Assembly: GCF_003255815.1 (NCBI RefSeq)
Contig: NC_037681.1
Span: 59,454,537 to 59,518,536 of the forward strand
Reading direction: 5' to 3'
DNA: 64,000 nt
From: Theropithecus gelada
Lineage: Eukaryota > Chordata > Mammalia > Primates > Cercopithecidae
Position numbers and translations under genes: made by a program
Part shown: piece by piece, positions 26,771 through 50,139 of the stretch
How the letters are laid out: the number at the start of each line of letters is the position of its first letter
How positions within the stretch are numbered: position 1 is the stretch's first letter
The notes under the pieces: generated by a model
Databases searched by the model: none
Seen by the model: the letters and a program-made list of their open reading frames with translations, nothing else
Told to the model about the DNA's origin: nothing

Positions 26771-27339
26771 TTGTGCAGCGAGAGGATACACATCTGTCTA
26801 TTTGCTGGATTTTTACCTCCTTGAGGGTAGTGAGCATGTCTTACCTTTGTACCCTAGTTCCTGGTACTTGAGTGGAAGCTCACTACACTTTGAATAAGTG
26901 AATGAAATTACATATGCAGTGTGTTCAACTCCTGATGTTCCACCTGTGAATCCAAATGGAAAGTTCAACTTTCCCATAGGTATAAATAATCATCTATAAG
27001 CCCCTTAACTCTTTTCCAACTCCTTTTTTCTACTGTTTTAGCTCAGGAAATCCTCTCCTTATTTCTGAACAAAAAAATGAACTTAAACATAACTGGATCA
27101 CTCCTACTGGCATATAAAAGCACTCAAAACAACAAGAAGAAAAAAAAAAAGCTTTCCTTTTCCTCATGTCCCCCAGTATTCACGACATTCTTTGCCTTTC
27201 AGAGGTAGATTCCTCAAAAGGATCTCCACAGTCACCTTTTCTATACCAGCCCCCCAGGCTTCTCCACCCAGGGCTGTCATGGTCACCAGGAGATGCCATT
27301 CTATAATATGGCCAGGACTAAATCCCTGTACGCATCTCA
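26771..27339. other. Intron 1 DNA, unassigned
   Basis: 26770-26900 resembles an L2 3' tail (ttgctggatttttacctccttgagggtagtgagcatgtc). The remainder is unrecognised. Confidence 0.45.
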
Positions 27340-28203
27340 TCTGACCTCCTGGCAGTATGACAGTTGACCACTTTCACTTTCTTGCCACTCCTTCATTTAA
27401 CTTCCAAGTCATCATTCTCTCCTAATGGTTTACTCCAATGGACACAACATAGCCCAATTATGATCATTTCTCACTACCTACACTACTAGCTCATACTGCC
27501 ATCACCTCTTTTCTCTAAAATAGTCACTTTGCTTCATTATTATCCCCACAAAAGTCTGTTTTTCTTCACAAATTGACCATAATTAAAATTTTAAGTTAAG
27601 TTTGATTATGTCACTCCTTCGCCTAAAATCCTCCAGTGTTCTACTATCACTAGTGCTAAAGCCCTACATGAAGTGGTTCCTATCTCTCCAAACGTAACTT
27701 TTCTCACTCTTCTTCACATACGCTATACTCTAGTCATACTGGTTGCTTTTTTTCTTTTTTCTTTTTGGAGACAGGGTCTTCTCTTTCACCCAGGCTGGAG
27801 TGTAGTGGGAGGATCACGGCTTACTGCACATACTGCTTGTCTTGATGTTTCTTGCATACCCCAAGCTTGTCTTGCTTCAAGGTCTTACACTAACTACCCT
27901 CTTCTAGGGTGTTCCTCCACCAGAGTCTCTGCATTACTGGCTGCTTCTGAACATTCTAGTCTCTTCTCCAATGTCACCTCCTCAGAGAGGCTGTCCTCGA
28001 CCATTATGTTTTTAAGAGTACCCCCACTCTCCTGCCTCTCAGACCCTACTTATCACAACCTGCTTTATTTTCTTGATTCTACTTACTGTTATCTAAAACT
28101 ACAGTATTTCTTTGTCTATTTGTCTGCTTTCTCCTGCTACCGCTCTCTCCTGATATCTAGAACACTGCTTGGCATTTCTGTTGGTGGGTTGAATGAATAA
28201 ATG
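27340..28203 (+). mobile_element. L2 LINE 3' end
   Basis: tcctccagtgttctac ... aaagccctacatgaagtgg ... atgtcacctcctcagagaggctgtcctcgacc ... ctagaacactgcttggc ... ttgaatgaataaatga is the L2 3' end in order, ending at its tgaa tail. Confidence 0.8.
27748..27832 (-). mobile_element. Alu fragment in L2
   Basis: T-rich run then ggagacagggtcttc ... caggctggagtgtagtggg; about 80 bp of one Alu end only. Confidence 0.8.
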
Positions 28204-29825
28204 AAATGATTAAAAACCAACACACACCAAATAAATTTATAATTCAAGAAAAAGCAACTTGAAATTTTACAAAACTAAAAGAAATCTGAACATGTGATAT
28301 GAAATAAAGTATCTTCAAAGCAAGACAAATTTAAATCCACTTGAAAGCTCTTAGTTGTAAAAATAGTCTCTCCAAACTAGGCATGAAAATGACAATTTAC
28401 TTCTAAATATCAAAGTGCTACAATGTTAACTTCAGAACTTTAATGAGGCAGTATCACTTCTTTGGTAAACTGTGACTCTTAAAAAGCCACGTTAAGCATG
28501 TACAAAGATTTCAAAAAATCAGTTATTAATACTATAGAAATACTTTTTTAACTAAATGCATTTTTTTTAACTAACATGATTTAACAAAAGGATCTCTAAC
28601 CTTCCAACGATTTCGAAAGATAAGCACTATTTTCCCCTACACAAATAATGAAGATATACAGGCCATTCTTCCATATGTGAATAATTAAGACCTGGGTTAG
28701 AATCTTTCCTATTTCTATATTTTCCTGAAATGCATGATCATCTATGTGGTTAGTTCTTAGGAAACTACAGTAGTAAACAATTTCTAGTGTTATTGCAATG
28801 AGGAGGCACATTTGTGTACTCTGTAGCAAAGGACTGGCAATCCAAATGACTTGGTGCCACTTACACTTTCACTTCCACCAAGACATGACAAGGTCAGAGT
28901 CTGACATAAAAGTGTTAAGTGTTTCTGATTACAATGCCATTGCCAAGTATATAAGCAGTTCTGTTCAGAGATTATTTCCACATTCAACAAATATATTCTG
29001 GTAGGTCTTCACTAAATTAAGATTATTTAACACAATATCGAATCTATTTGTTAAGAAATGAGAGGGAACGACAAGCACAAAAGCCCAGAGACAGGAGATT
29101 GTTTAGAGGAACAAACAGCAAGGAGACCAGTGTGACTAGAGCAGAGTCAGCAGAGTTGGAGATGAGATCAGAGAGACAGTAGGAGGCCATATCACATAAG
29201 GACTTTGACTTTTGAGTGTGATGGAGTGGCAATTATGGAAAGCCAATTGGAAGGCCTTTACAGCCTCTTTATAAGGATGCATTGCTACTTCTACTGTAAG
29301 GAACAAAAAGTTCATTGCTATAGTTTCAGATTCCATGTTGTAATTAACCTATAAGAAATTACCACTTGTGGGGTTTGACATTAAAGAAAAATACAGTATT
29401 CGTAATATCTGAAAAAGTTGTTAAATACCTTTTCTCTTTTCAAATATTGATATGTAGGAGGCTGAGTTCTTCTTCATATATTTCAACTAAAACAGCGTAT
29501 CACAAACCGACTGAATGCAGAAACAGAAAATGAGAATCCAGATTGTACTATTAAGAGATTTGCAAAAATACTAAACAATGTCACTCTTTGCTAATTTTGT
29601 TGTTGTTGTTTTGGAAAACAGTTATTTTCTCTTTTTCTTTTTTTTTTCTTTCTTGGAAAACAGTTATCTTAATATTAAAAATGTTACTGTTGTTAACATG
29701 TAATGGATTCATTATTTTTAAATAAGCCAATAATAATTGAAATTTTTTATGTAAAAATTGATGGGTATAATGCATACAAACAGTACTTTTGGGGAGTCTC
29801 GATAATTTTCTAAGAGTGTGAAGGA
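28204..29825. other. Intron 1 DNA with an L2 trace
   Basis: 29050-29290 (agcaaggagaccagtgtgactagagcagag ... gatgagatcagagagacagtaggaggcc) is reversed L2. Otherwise unique; no exon seen. Confidence 0.5.
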
Positions 29826-30123
29826 GGCCGGGTGCGGTAGCTCACGCCTGTAATCCCTGCTCTTTGGGAGGCCGAGGCAGGTGGATCACAAGGTCAGGAG
29901 TTCAAGACCAGCCTGGCCAAGATGGTGAAACCCCGTCTCTACTAAATATACAAAAAATTAGCTGGGTGTGGTGGCAGGTGCCTGTAATCCCAGCTACTCA
30001 GGAGGCTGAGGCAGAGAATTGCTTGAACACAGGAGGCAGAGGTTGCAGTGAGCCAAGATCGTACCACTGTACTCCTGTCTGGGCAACAGAGCAAGACTCC
30101 GTCTCAAAAAAAAAAAAAAAAAA
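29826..30123 (+). mobile_element. AluY/S-like element
   Basis: ggccgggtgcggtagc to an 18-A tail; gtgtgaagg / ctgtgaagg flanks. Confidence 0.94.
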
Positions 30124-32489
30124 GACTGTGAAGGGGCCCTGAGACCAAAAAACTTGAGAACTACCATCTGCCAATCTAACATAACCCTGGAATAGCATTC
30201 TCAATTACCAGTAACAATTTCTAAGGACTCTTTGTTGGGTTAACTACGAAAAATCTATTTACAAATAACTTAGTCACATACAGCTTCTTTATAAGGATAC
30301 ATTGCTACTTTTCCCTATTCCCCTACCAAAACCACAAGCCATAAACCTCTTAGTCCAGTGGTTTTCAAACCTTTTAGATGGGAAGAAGCTCCCAAGAGAA
30401 ATCCTCACTGAGCCACAATATATAATACAAATAAAAGTAGGGCCAACCAGGTTAAAATGGGGGTGGTGTCTTCAGTCTCCTGTTCATTCTTCCTCTCAGC
30501 TACGATAAAAGCCACCTAAGGCACTTCATACAGTTAGACTGAATGAGGTTTAAAAACCTGTTGTAAACCAGCTGTTCAAATTTGATGCTTGCAAAAGTTT
30601 CAGAAAGATTCTGGCATTGTTTCACAATGATTATTTTCAACTCCACCCTCCAGTAGACACCAGATGTATGGTGTTTGCATCTACACAGAGAACCACAAAA
30701 CTGTTTAAATCTCAGAGAATTCTCAGACTCCTGAGAATATCTAGAGATTCTAGTTTGAGAAACTACTGGAAGACTGGTGGATGGGTACAGGTCAATCTGA
30801 AAAGGCTTCCTGTAGGAAGACACACTATGATTAAGCTAGGGGAAAAGTCTTAGCTCAGAGATGAGAGATTCAGTTAGGAAAAGCTAAGGTAAGGCACATT
30901 TCCTAGGTTATCAGGAGAACTAACAGCCAGGCAGAATGTGGCTCACAATTACCAGAGTTCTGCAGGCTACATTCAAAAGTTTGTGTTTGAGACACTGAAG
31001 TAAGTCCTCATTCTCCTGAATCTGGGGCAGAAGTGCACTTCCTACTCTAAAGAGTTCTCTGTTCTAGTCAAAATTAAAATGATGAAAACACACCAAGCCT
31101 TAATAGAAATACTTGTTTTTGAGATAAAAACGATTTCAGTTCCACATATTCTGAAATTTACATAGGATAGAGCTGTGTGCAAAGAGGAGAGAGAGGAATC
31201 ATTAGAGTTTTAACAATGAAGCAGGAAGATTATTTTAGCAACATTACAGAATGGTTGAAATAGACTGTTGGGTATGTAGAAGTCTAGGTATGTGCTGACC
31301 AAAGGCAATTAGAAAATAATTTGATAAGTCAGTCAACAGTGCTTTCAATCTATTTTTAGTGTTTAATAGCATTATCTATGCATTTTACAGTTGACACCTG
31401 AAAAGCTAGATGTTTATGTGGAGCTATTTGGCTACCCAAATTCCTCTTATAAAAGAAACAACACAGATCATCTAATTTAGAAAAACAAACCTTCATTAAC
31501 TACTAAGGTGAAGGGCTAAGGAAAAAGAGATTTTAATAATTCGGTAATTATTAAAATGAACATCTACAAGCTATAACCTAGACAGGGGAAAGCAAGACTT
31601 TCTCCTTAAGCAGACTTGGCTAGAGATAAAATTTTTAAAAGAAGGAAGAGGACAGTCTTATATTTTTACTATTACATATCCCTTCTTCATCATTCCCTCT
31701 AAACTTTCTAATAGGCTTAAGACTTCTCTAAGAAACAACCTGTTCATTCTACTCAATTTTACATAAGTTTATTAATGGAAATCTGTGCCACATCTCACTA
31801 GCACATACTCTTCAACTATCTTCTTCCTTACATGTTTTAAGAGCAGAATAAAAGAGATGCCTATAACACACACCTTTTAAAAATTATTTATCGGGCTAAA
31901 TTCATGTATTACTTTGTTGTAAAATAATCAAATAGCATTTAGCACAGAATCAAGTAACTTCAAATATCTTAAGCTTATTTGTTACCTAATAAAATGTTAC
32001 CAAAGAGATCTGTATTTGAAAGTCACTAAAAATATCTTGGCTGAAATACATATACTTTTCTTCAAAAAATATAAAGAATTGCCAGAAATAAACTCCCTAA
32101 GAGCTACCTATACCTACCAATAATTAGCTACACAATCTTGGATTAAGAGATTTAACTAATCCCTATGAGGGGTGGCGACAGTTGGATGATCTATAAAATC
32201 TCTTTAAGCTGTAACATTCTCTATTATTTTCTTAAACTCAAGGAAATTCATGAGGATCTGACAGGAGACAAGCCTACAGAAAAAAGTAGACCTTATGTAC
32301 GGCAAGAGTTTTAAAAGAAACCCCAAAATTTAGGCACTAACCATGACTATATAAACACTCTCTCTATATAAATATATGCAAATTGAAGAGATGCAAATAT
32401 GAGCTATAAATTAAAATGTTGTCATGTTTATCAGGTAGAAATTCCTACATATCAGCATATCACTAATTCTTTATGACAGTTATAGGGAT
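30124..32489. other. Mostly unique intron 1 DNA
   Basis: 2.4 kb low in repeats. hAT-like ends near 30358 (cagtggttttcaaacc) and 30750 (tagtttgagaaactactgg) may delimit an old MER-type element. No gene. Confidence 0.45.
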
Positions 32490-32549
32490 CATGAAGGAAG
32501 TGGTCCATGAACCAAAGCATCAGCATGTTCTGTTAAAAATGTGAATTCC
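32490..32549. mobile_element. MER5A (hAT) remnant, first half
   Basis: ggtccatgaaccaaagcatcagcatg plus gttaaaaatgtgaattcc matches the 5' half of MER5A as I remember it. The partner half lies beyond the L1 at 39247-39361. Confidence 0.7.
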
Positions 32550-33566
32550 GGGGCCCACCCAAGATGGCCGAATAGGAACAGCTCCAGCCTCCAGCTCCCA
32601 GCGTGAGTGACACAGAAGACAGGTGATTTCTGCATTTTCAGCTGGGGTACCGGGTTCATCTCACTGGGGCGTGTCAGACAGTTGGCACTGGTCCTCGGGT
32701 GCAGCCCCACCAGCCAGAGCTGAAGCAGGGCAAGGCATCACCTCACCTGGGAAGCACAAGGGGGAAGGGAATTCCTTTTCCTAGCCAGAGGAAATTGAGA
32801 CACACAACACCTGGAAAATCGGGTCACTCCCACCCTAATACTGCGCTTTACCAAGGGTCTTAGCAAACGGCACACCAGGTGATTATATCCCACACCTGGC
32901 CCAGAGGGTCCCACGCCCATGGAGCCTCCCTCATTGCTAGCACAGCAGTCTGAGATCTAACTGCAAGGCGGCAGCGAGGCTGGAGGAGGGGCGCCCGCCA
33001 TTGCTGAGGCTTAAGTAGGTAAACAAAGCAGCCGGGAAGCTCGAATTGGGTGGAGCCCACCACAGCTCAAGGAGGCCAGCCTGCCTCTGTAGACTCCTCC
33101 TCTGGGGACAGGGCATTGCTAAACAAAAAGCAGCAGAAACCTCAGCAGAGGTAATTGCCCGTCTGACAGCTTTGAAGAGAGCAGTGGATCTCCCAGCACG
33201 GAGGTTGAGATCTGAGAACGGACAGACTGCCTGCTCAAGTGGGTCCCTGACCTCTGAGTAGCCTAACTGGGAGACATCCCCACTAGGTGCAGATTGACAC
33301 CTAACACCTCACACGGCAGGGTACACCCCTGAGACAAAGCTTCCAGAGCAAGAATATCGCTGTTCAGCAATATTCTATCTTCTGCAGCCTCCACTGCTGA
33401 TACCCAGGCAAACAAGGTCTGGAGTGGACCTCAAGCAAACTCCAACAGACCTACAGCTGAGGGTCCTGACTGTTAGAAAGAAAACTAACAAACAGAAAGG
33501 ACACCCACACCAAAACCCATCAGTACGTACCATCATCAAAGACCAAAGGCAGATGAAACCACAAAG
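32550..33566 (+). promoter_or_regulatory. L1 5' UTR with sense promoter and possible antisense promoter
   Basis: About 1 kb of GC-richer sequence lies between the L1 start and ORF1. In L1PA elements this region drives sense transcription and carries an antisense promoter in its first half. Antisense transcription here would run in the SOS1 direction. Whether this diverged copy is active is unknown. Confidence 0.6.
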
Positions 33567-34572
33567 ATGGGGAAACAGCAGTGCTGAAAAGCTGGAAATT
33601 CAAAAAATCAGAGCGCATCTCCCCCTCCAAAGGAACGCAGCTCATCGCCAGCAATGGAACAAAGCTGGATGGAGAATGACTTTGATGAGTTGAGAGAAGG
33701 CTTTAGTCGATCAAACTTCTCAGAGCTGAAGGAGGAACTACATAACCAGCACAAAGAAACTAAAAACCTTGAAAAAAGAATGGATGAACAGATAACTAGA
33801 ATAATCAATGCAGAGAAGACCTTAAAAGAACTGATAGAGATGAAAACCATGACACGAGAACTACGTGACAAATGCACAAGCTTCAGTAACTGACTCGATC
33901 AACTGGAAGAAAGAGTACCAGCAATTGAAGATCAAATGAATGAAATGAAACGAGAAGTGTAGAGAAAAAAGAGTAAAAAGAAATGAACAAACCTCCAAGA
34001 AATATGGGATTATGTGAAAAGACCAAATCTACCTCTGATTGGTGTGCCTGAAAGTGACGGGGAAAATGGAACCAAGTTGGAAAACACTCTGCAGGATATC
34101 ATCCAGGAGAACTTCCCCAACCTAGTAAGGCAGGCCAACATTCAAATTCAGGAAATACAGAGAACGCCACAAAGATACTCCTCGAGAAGAGCAACTCCAA
34201 GACACATAATTGTCAGATTCACCAAAGTTGAAATGAAGGAAACAATGTTAAGGGCAGCCAGAGAGAAAGGTCGGGTCACCCACAAAGGGAAGCCCATCAG
34301 ACTAACAGCAGATCTCTCAGCAGAAACTCTCCGAGTGGGAAGAGTGGGGGCCAATATTCAACATTCTTAAAGAAAAGAATTTTCAACCCAGAATTTCATA
34401 TCCAGCCAAACTAAGTTTTGTAAGTGAAGGAGAAATAAAATCCTTTACAGACAAGCAAATGCTTAGAGATTTTGTCACCACCAGGCCTGCCCTACAAGAG
34501 ATCCTGAAGGAAGCACTAAACATGGAAAGGAACAACAGGTACCAGCCATTGCAAAAACATGTCAAAATGTAA
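33567..34572 (+). pseudogene. L1 ORF1p remnant (RNA-binding protein)
   Basis: The start codon is at atggggaaacagc (33567) and the frame would end at catgtcaaaatgtaa (34572). L1 ORF1p is a coiled-coil trimer with an RRM and a C-terminal domain that coats L1 RNA. The coiled-coil portion is readable at 33654-33893 and ends at a TGA; a TAG follows at about 33960. The RRM portion is readable at 34014-34370 (begins MKRPNLPLIGVPESDGENG) and breaks at a frameshift near 34368. With at least two stops and a frameshift it cannot make ORF1p. Confidence 0.9.
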
Positions 34573-34635
34573 AGTCCATCGATGCTAGGAAGAAACTGCA
34601 TCAACTAGCAAGCAAAATAACCAGCTAATATCATA

Positions 34636-38710
<4,075 letters not shown>

Positions 38711-38945
38711 TGAGATCACTTGGACACGGGAAGAGGATCATCACACACTGGGTCCTATTTGTGGGGAAGGGGGAAGGGAGGGATAGCATTAGTATCTAAT
38801 GTAAATGGGTATATCCCATTACATTAATGGGATGAGTTAATGGGCACAGCACACCAACATGGCACATGTATACATATGTAACAAACCTGCATGTTGTGCA
38901 CATGTACCCTAGAACTTAAAGTATAATTTAAAAAAAAAAAATGTG

Positions 38946-39236
38946 GGCCAGGCGCGGTGGCTCAAGCCTGTAATCCCAGCACTTTGGGAGGCCGAGACGG
39001 GTGGATCACGAGGTCAGGAGATCAAGACCATCCTGGCTAACACGGTGAAACCACGTCTCTACTAAAAAAATACAAAAAACTAGCCGGGCGAGGTGGCGGG
39101 CGCCTGTAGTCCCAGCTACTCGGGAGGCTGAGGCAGGAGAAAGGCGTGAACCCGGGAGGCGGAGCTTGCAGTGACTGAGATCCGGCCACTGCACTCCAGC
39201 CTGGGTGACAGAGCGAGACTCCGTCTCAAAAAAAAA
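38946..39236 (+). mobile_element. AluYRa-like Alu in the L1 3' junction
   Basis: It carries gctcaagcctg, ccgagacggg, aactagccgggcgagg and gagatccggccactgc, the Old World monkey-type AluY signature. It lies between the L1 poly(A) and the second copy of the L1 duplication, so it is younger than the L1. Its own duplication is aaaaaaatgtg-like. Confidence 0.92.
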
Positions 39237-39246
39237 TGTGAATTCC

Positions 39247-39361
39247 TGGACACCCCACTCAAGATTTTCTGATTCAGAAATTCTGGGAATGAAGGCTAGC
39301 AAAGAATGTTTTAACATTCTGTCCAAGTGATTCTGATGTTTGATAGTTTGGCAACCACTGA
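39247..39361. mobile_element. MER5A (hAT) remnant, second half
   Basis: It continues from 32549 across the L1/Alu insertion: ccccactcaagattttctgattcagaaattctggg ... gtgattctgatg ... caaccactga. The original transposon is therefore split by 6.7 kb of later insertions. Confidence 0.75.
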
Positions 39362-39668
<307 letters not shown>

Positions 39669-40324
39669 GAAGTTAATTCTTAACCCTTGATTAAAATAGT
39701 TTAAGTGCTGAACATTATAATTTCTTGGAAATTAAATGTCTATATAAGCTTTAAATTAACTTTTTTAATTTACATATTTTTATTAGGAAATGTTTATATC
39801 AGTACAGCAAAACTAAATTTTAGAGACACTGGGCATCATTAGTTTAGATATCATTAGTTTATTACAAAGGAAAGACATGAAAATTATTTTACATGATAGA
39901 AGATTTCAGAATTACAGAATGGGCAGCTTCATGTTGATGCCATTTCAATATGATTTATTTCCGTCTATATAGTTTGCAAGAATGTCACCATCTCTAAATG
40001 AGAAGTAATCCTTTTTGTCTAGAACTACTTTGGTGCCTACCATATTCTGAACTTTATCTCCAACTTACATGCTAACTGGTTAACTCTCCACCCCTTACTT
40101 TAGAGTCTGATCCAACATCTACTGTTGCTTACAATACTTTTCCTTGAGATTCTTCTGGAAGCATGTCTCCTTTGGTTACAGTTTCAGACACATTCCTTTC
40201 AATCAATACACGGTCATACAGTGGAAAGAAACCTTGTAAAATCGTGTCCTGACAAAACTCTCACTTCTGCAGCTTGTACTCTGCTCTTCTAAATTAACTA
40301 TTTGCTATTAATCACAATACTATA
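39669..40324. other. Unique intron 1 DNA
   Basis: No repeat or gene recognised. Confidence 0.5.
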
Positions 40325-42710
<2,386 letters not shown>

Positions 42711-42749
42711 TACGGCAAGGAGATATGGGGGGGAAAAAAAGTGTTTAGC

Positions 42750-43180
42750 TGTCTTTTAGTCCATTTGCATTGCTATAAAGAAATACCTGAGGCTGGGTAA
42801 TTTATAAAGTAAAGAGTTTTACTTGGCTGACAGTTCTGCAGGCTGTACAAGAAGCATGCCACTAGCACCTGCTTCTGGTAAGGACCTCAGGAAGTTTCCA
42901 ATCATGGCATAGCCAAAGGGAGAGCAAATGTGTCACATGGTAAGAGAGAGGGAAAGTATGTCGTGCTTTTTTAAACAACCAATTCTCACATGAACTAATA
43001 GAGCAGGAATTCACATATTACCTCTGGGACAAGGATGGCACCAACCCATTCATGAGGGACCAGCCCCATGACCCCAAACACCTCCCATCGGGCCCCCACT
43101 GTCTGACACTGAGACACGAGATTGGACGTGGACAAATTTCAACATGAAATTTGGAGGGGTTAAATATCCAAACTATATCA
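42750..43180 (-). mobile_element. MST-type solitary LTR (ERVL-MaLR)
   Basis: tagtccatttgcattgctataaagaaatacctgaggctgggtaatttataaag ... aatttggaggggttaaatatccaaactatatca is a reversed MSTA/MSTB LTR. No internal coding region. Confidence 0.85.
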
Positions 43181-43691
43181 AACTGCAAAAGTAGTTTCAA
43201 TATTATGCCTAAATCAACTGTTGAACAACTAGATGATAATAGAAATAAACTTTATATATAGCATTATATGTATCCTGACAGCATTCTAGGCACCCATCCT
43301 AACTAAACCTGGTTTGAATTATATTTTAGAAACTATCAAAATTTGTTCAAAATGTTGAAATTTCTGACAGAGCAACATTTATATTAGGAATATAAGGAAA
43401 TGCTTAAAATATACTTAAAAAAAAAAGACAATAAACTAGCAATGTCTCCTTCATAAAATGCTTGACAAACTTCAGAAAAATTTCTTGCTTTTAATTACCA
43501 GCAGTACATAGGGAAGAAGGATTTTCCAAGTTGAGGACTTCCCAAATGTACTCCAGGTACCACCAGGTAAAGGTGAGGGAACAGCTTAATTCTACTCACT
43601 GCTCATGCAAAAGAAAAAATCATTTTTTATGACCTGCCTATGTATTGAGTTTCATTTTGATTTTTTTTTTTAATTAAAAAGTACCACTTTA
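43181..43691. other. Unique intron 1 DNA
   Basis: No repeat or gene recognised. Confidence 0.5.
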
Positions 43692-44313
<622 letters not shown>

Positions 44314-44422
44314 TTCCGCTTCTGTTTTAAAAGGTGGAGAAAGTCTCATTATTGAAGGGAAACAAGGATTTTGAAGTCCAAAAGATTAGGCTATACAGAT
44401 TCTGGAAAAGAAAGACTGGTAC

Positions 44423-44713
<291 letters not shown>

Positions 44714-44751
44714 TCAGGAAGAGAAAGAAGAGATCTTTCATTTTAAATTTA

Positions 44752-45109
<358 letters not shown>

Positions 45110-45229
45110 TCAAATGACCAACAGTTAATAGTCAATATGCTGGTAACTATGCACACATTCTTAATGGTTTTGCAGCAAACTAATATTAGCAAATAAATAT
45201 CAGCAAACTAAATTCAATAGTACATTAGA

Positions 45230-47799
<2,570 letters not shown>

Positions 47800-48371
47800 A
47801 TCTTCTCCCAATATTCCCCCTTTCATCACCATCCCCACTTAAACACCTCAGTCAGAAACCTAGGAATCCTCTTTGACTCCCCTCACTGCCCTGCTCAATT
47901 GAATCACCAATCTATCTCTAAATCTCTCTAATTAATTTGTCCACTTTTCTCTATACCCACAGCTATTGCTCTAGTTAAAGCCACCTGTCATCCCTTCCAT
48001 GAACTACTGCAAAATCTCCTAACTGGCTTTCCTGCCTACAGTTCAGTTCCCATTTAATCCATGCTCCATACAGTCTACAGCAGTCCTTCAAAATTCATGT
48101 GTGTCAGCTCCCTGCTTAAAACCCTGCAGTTGCTCCCCACTGCTGACAAGATAAAATGCAGTTATTTGATTCACAAGATCTGGCCCCACACTCCAGACTT
48201 CAGCTACTCAGAACTCCAAAAATGCTGAGTTCCTCTTGGCCTCCAAGCTACCACAAATCCTTGGAATTTATTTCCTTCTAAACCTTAACTAGCTAACTCC
48301 CACTTCCATTCACTGATTCATTCATTCATTCACCCATTTATGGTCCCACTTCCATTTTAAAAGTCACTTCT
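47800..48371 (+). mobile_element. L2 LINE fragment
   Basis: aacctaggaatcctctttgactcccc ... tgctctagttaaagccacctgtcatc ... cctaactggctttcctgcc ... tgctcc...gacaagataaaatgc ... atctggccccaca is L2 coding-region order. Confidence 0.8.
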
Positions 48372-48679
48372 GGCCAGGAACAGTGGCTCACTCCTGTAAT
48401 CCCAGTGCTTTGGGAGGCCAAGGCAGGAAGATCACTTGAGGGCAGGAGTGTGAAACCAGCCTGAGTAATATAGTGAGACCCTGTCTCTACAAAAAAATTT
48501 TTTAAAAATTAGCCAGGAGTGGTAGTGCACACCTGTAGTCCTAGTTACCTGGGAGGCTGAGGTGCAAAAATTGCTCGAGCCTAGGAGTTCAAGGTTGCAG
48601 TGAGCTATGATTACACCACTGCACCCCAGCCTTGGTGACGGAGTAAGACCTGGTGTCTTTAAAAAAAAAAAAAAAAAAA
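48372..48679 (+). mobile_element. AluJ-like element
   Basis: ggccaggaacagtggc to a 20-A tail; gtcacttc before it recurs at 49008, beyond the next Alu. Confidence 0.92.
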
Positions 48680-48686
48680 TTATATG

Positions 48687-48998
48687 GGCCGGGTGCAGTG
48701 GCTCACATATGTAATCCCAGCACACTGGGAGGCTGAGGCAGGTGAACTGCTTGAGCTCAGGAGTTCGAGACCAGCCTAGGCAACACGGTGAAACCCTGTC
48801 TCTACCAAATATACAAAAGTTAGCTGGGTGTAGTGACACATGTCTGTTGTCCCAACTACTCAGAAGGCTAAGGTGGGAGGATTGCTGGACCCCAGGAAGT
48901 TGGGGCTGCAGTAAGCCATGATTGCACTACTGCACTCCAGCCTGAGTGACAGAGCAAGAACCTGTCTCAAAAAAATAAAACAATAAAATGAAATAAAA
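48687..48998 (+). mobile_element. AluJ/S-like element nested in the previous Alu's 3' junction
   Basis: ggccgggtgcagtggc to an aaaat-rich tail. It separates the preceding Alu from its second target repeat (gtcacttcc). Confidence 0.9.
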
Positions 48999-49372
48999 TA
49001 AATGATATGTCACTTCCATCATAAGCATACAAACATAAGCATACAAGGACAGTCTCCTAGCTTCTCACTGCCACCCAAAGACCGTTAATCCTCAGCCAGT
49101 TCCTTTATGGTCTGTGCTACCTTTCCATTAACCAGTGTCTTTTAAAATTCTACCTTTTTTTAATGCAACAGAACCTTTTTTCCCAAATGAAATCCTATGC
49201 AAAGCTCCAAAATGTAAAAGGACTGAGCTCCTTGGCTTAAAGTAAGGGGTTTCAAAGCCCTGTCCATTCAGCCTCCCTCTCTCCTGAGATACTTATTCCT
49301 TAAAAATTTAAGGTTCAGGACAATTAGAACACCACCGTACTGCATTACACTTCCTACTCAAAAAAGGCAACA
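48999..49372. other. Intron 1 DNA
   Basis: Unrecognised, possibly an L2 continuation at its start. Confidence 0.4.
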
Positions 49373-49615
49373 CAGTGGAATATAAAGAGTTGTTTTTGAA
49401 GCTATTCTGACTTAGGTTCAAATCCTGATTCTACTCCTTACTAGTCATAAGATCTTATGCAGTTTGTCCTCATAAAATCCATTTCGTCAGCTGTACAACT
49501 GGGACATTACCACCTTCAAAAGTCAATGGGTAGAACAGAGATAAGCATGTGAACAATATTGCCTAGGATACTGGCAAACAGCAGGAACTCAATAAAATAC
49601 TATCTGCCATGACTT
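49373..49615 (+). repeat. MIR element
   Basis: cttaggttcaaatcctgattctactccttactagtcataagatc ... cgtcagctgtacaactgggacattacc ... caggaactcaataaaatac is MIR in sense order over most of its length. Confidence 0.82.
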
Positions 49616-49820
49616 ATTATCACAGGAATCAAAGATTAACATTTAAAAAGATCTAGAAACACTAAAACATAATTTTCAAAAGAATAAAATTGGAGTATTA
49701 CACTACCTAACACCAAAACTTACTATAAGTGGAGAAATCAACAATTAGATAAATGGAGAATGGAGAGCCTAGAAATCAACTGACAGAGAGATACAGATAC
49801 AGTTGTGCGTGTGTGTATAT

Positions 49821-50139
49821 AGTCGTCCCTCAGTATCCATGGGGGATTGGTTCCAGGACCTCCCTCAGATACCAAAACGTGCAGATGCTCAAGTTCTAAT
49901 CTTACAGAAAGTGGTGTAGCATTTGCATACAACCTGTGCACATCCTCCCATATACCTTAAATCCTCTCCAGATTACTAATAATAATTAATACTATGTAAG
50001 GAGTTGTACTGTATTGTTTAAGGAGTAATGACCAAAAATACCTGACAAATTTAGTACAGATGCAATTTCCCCCCATCCTGCTCCCCCAGATACTTTTGAT
50101 CCACAGTTGTTTGAATGCACAGATGCAGAGGACTGACTG
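49821..50139 (+). mobile_element. MER2 (Tigger-derived) DNA transposon
   Basis: agtcgtccctcagtatccatggggg at one end and gcagaggactgactg at the other, with ta just outside on the left and cata on the right; internal agtatttgcatacaacc-like block. Name from memory. Confidence 0.82.

Noticed and set aside
27673..28200. 175-residue plus-strand frame
   Set aside because: It runs through an L2 3' end with an Alu fragment inside; no conserved protein is recognisable.
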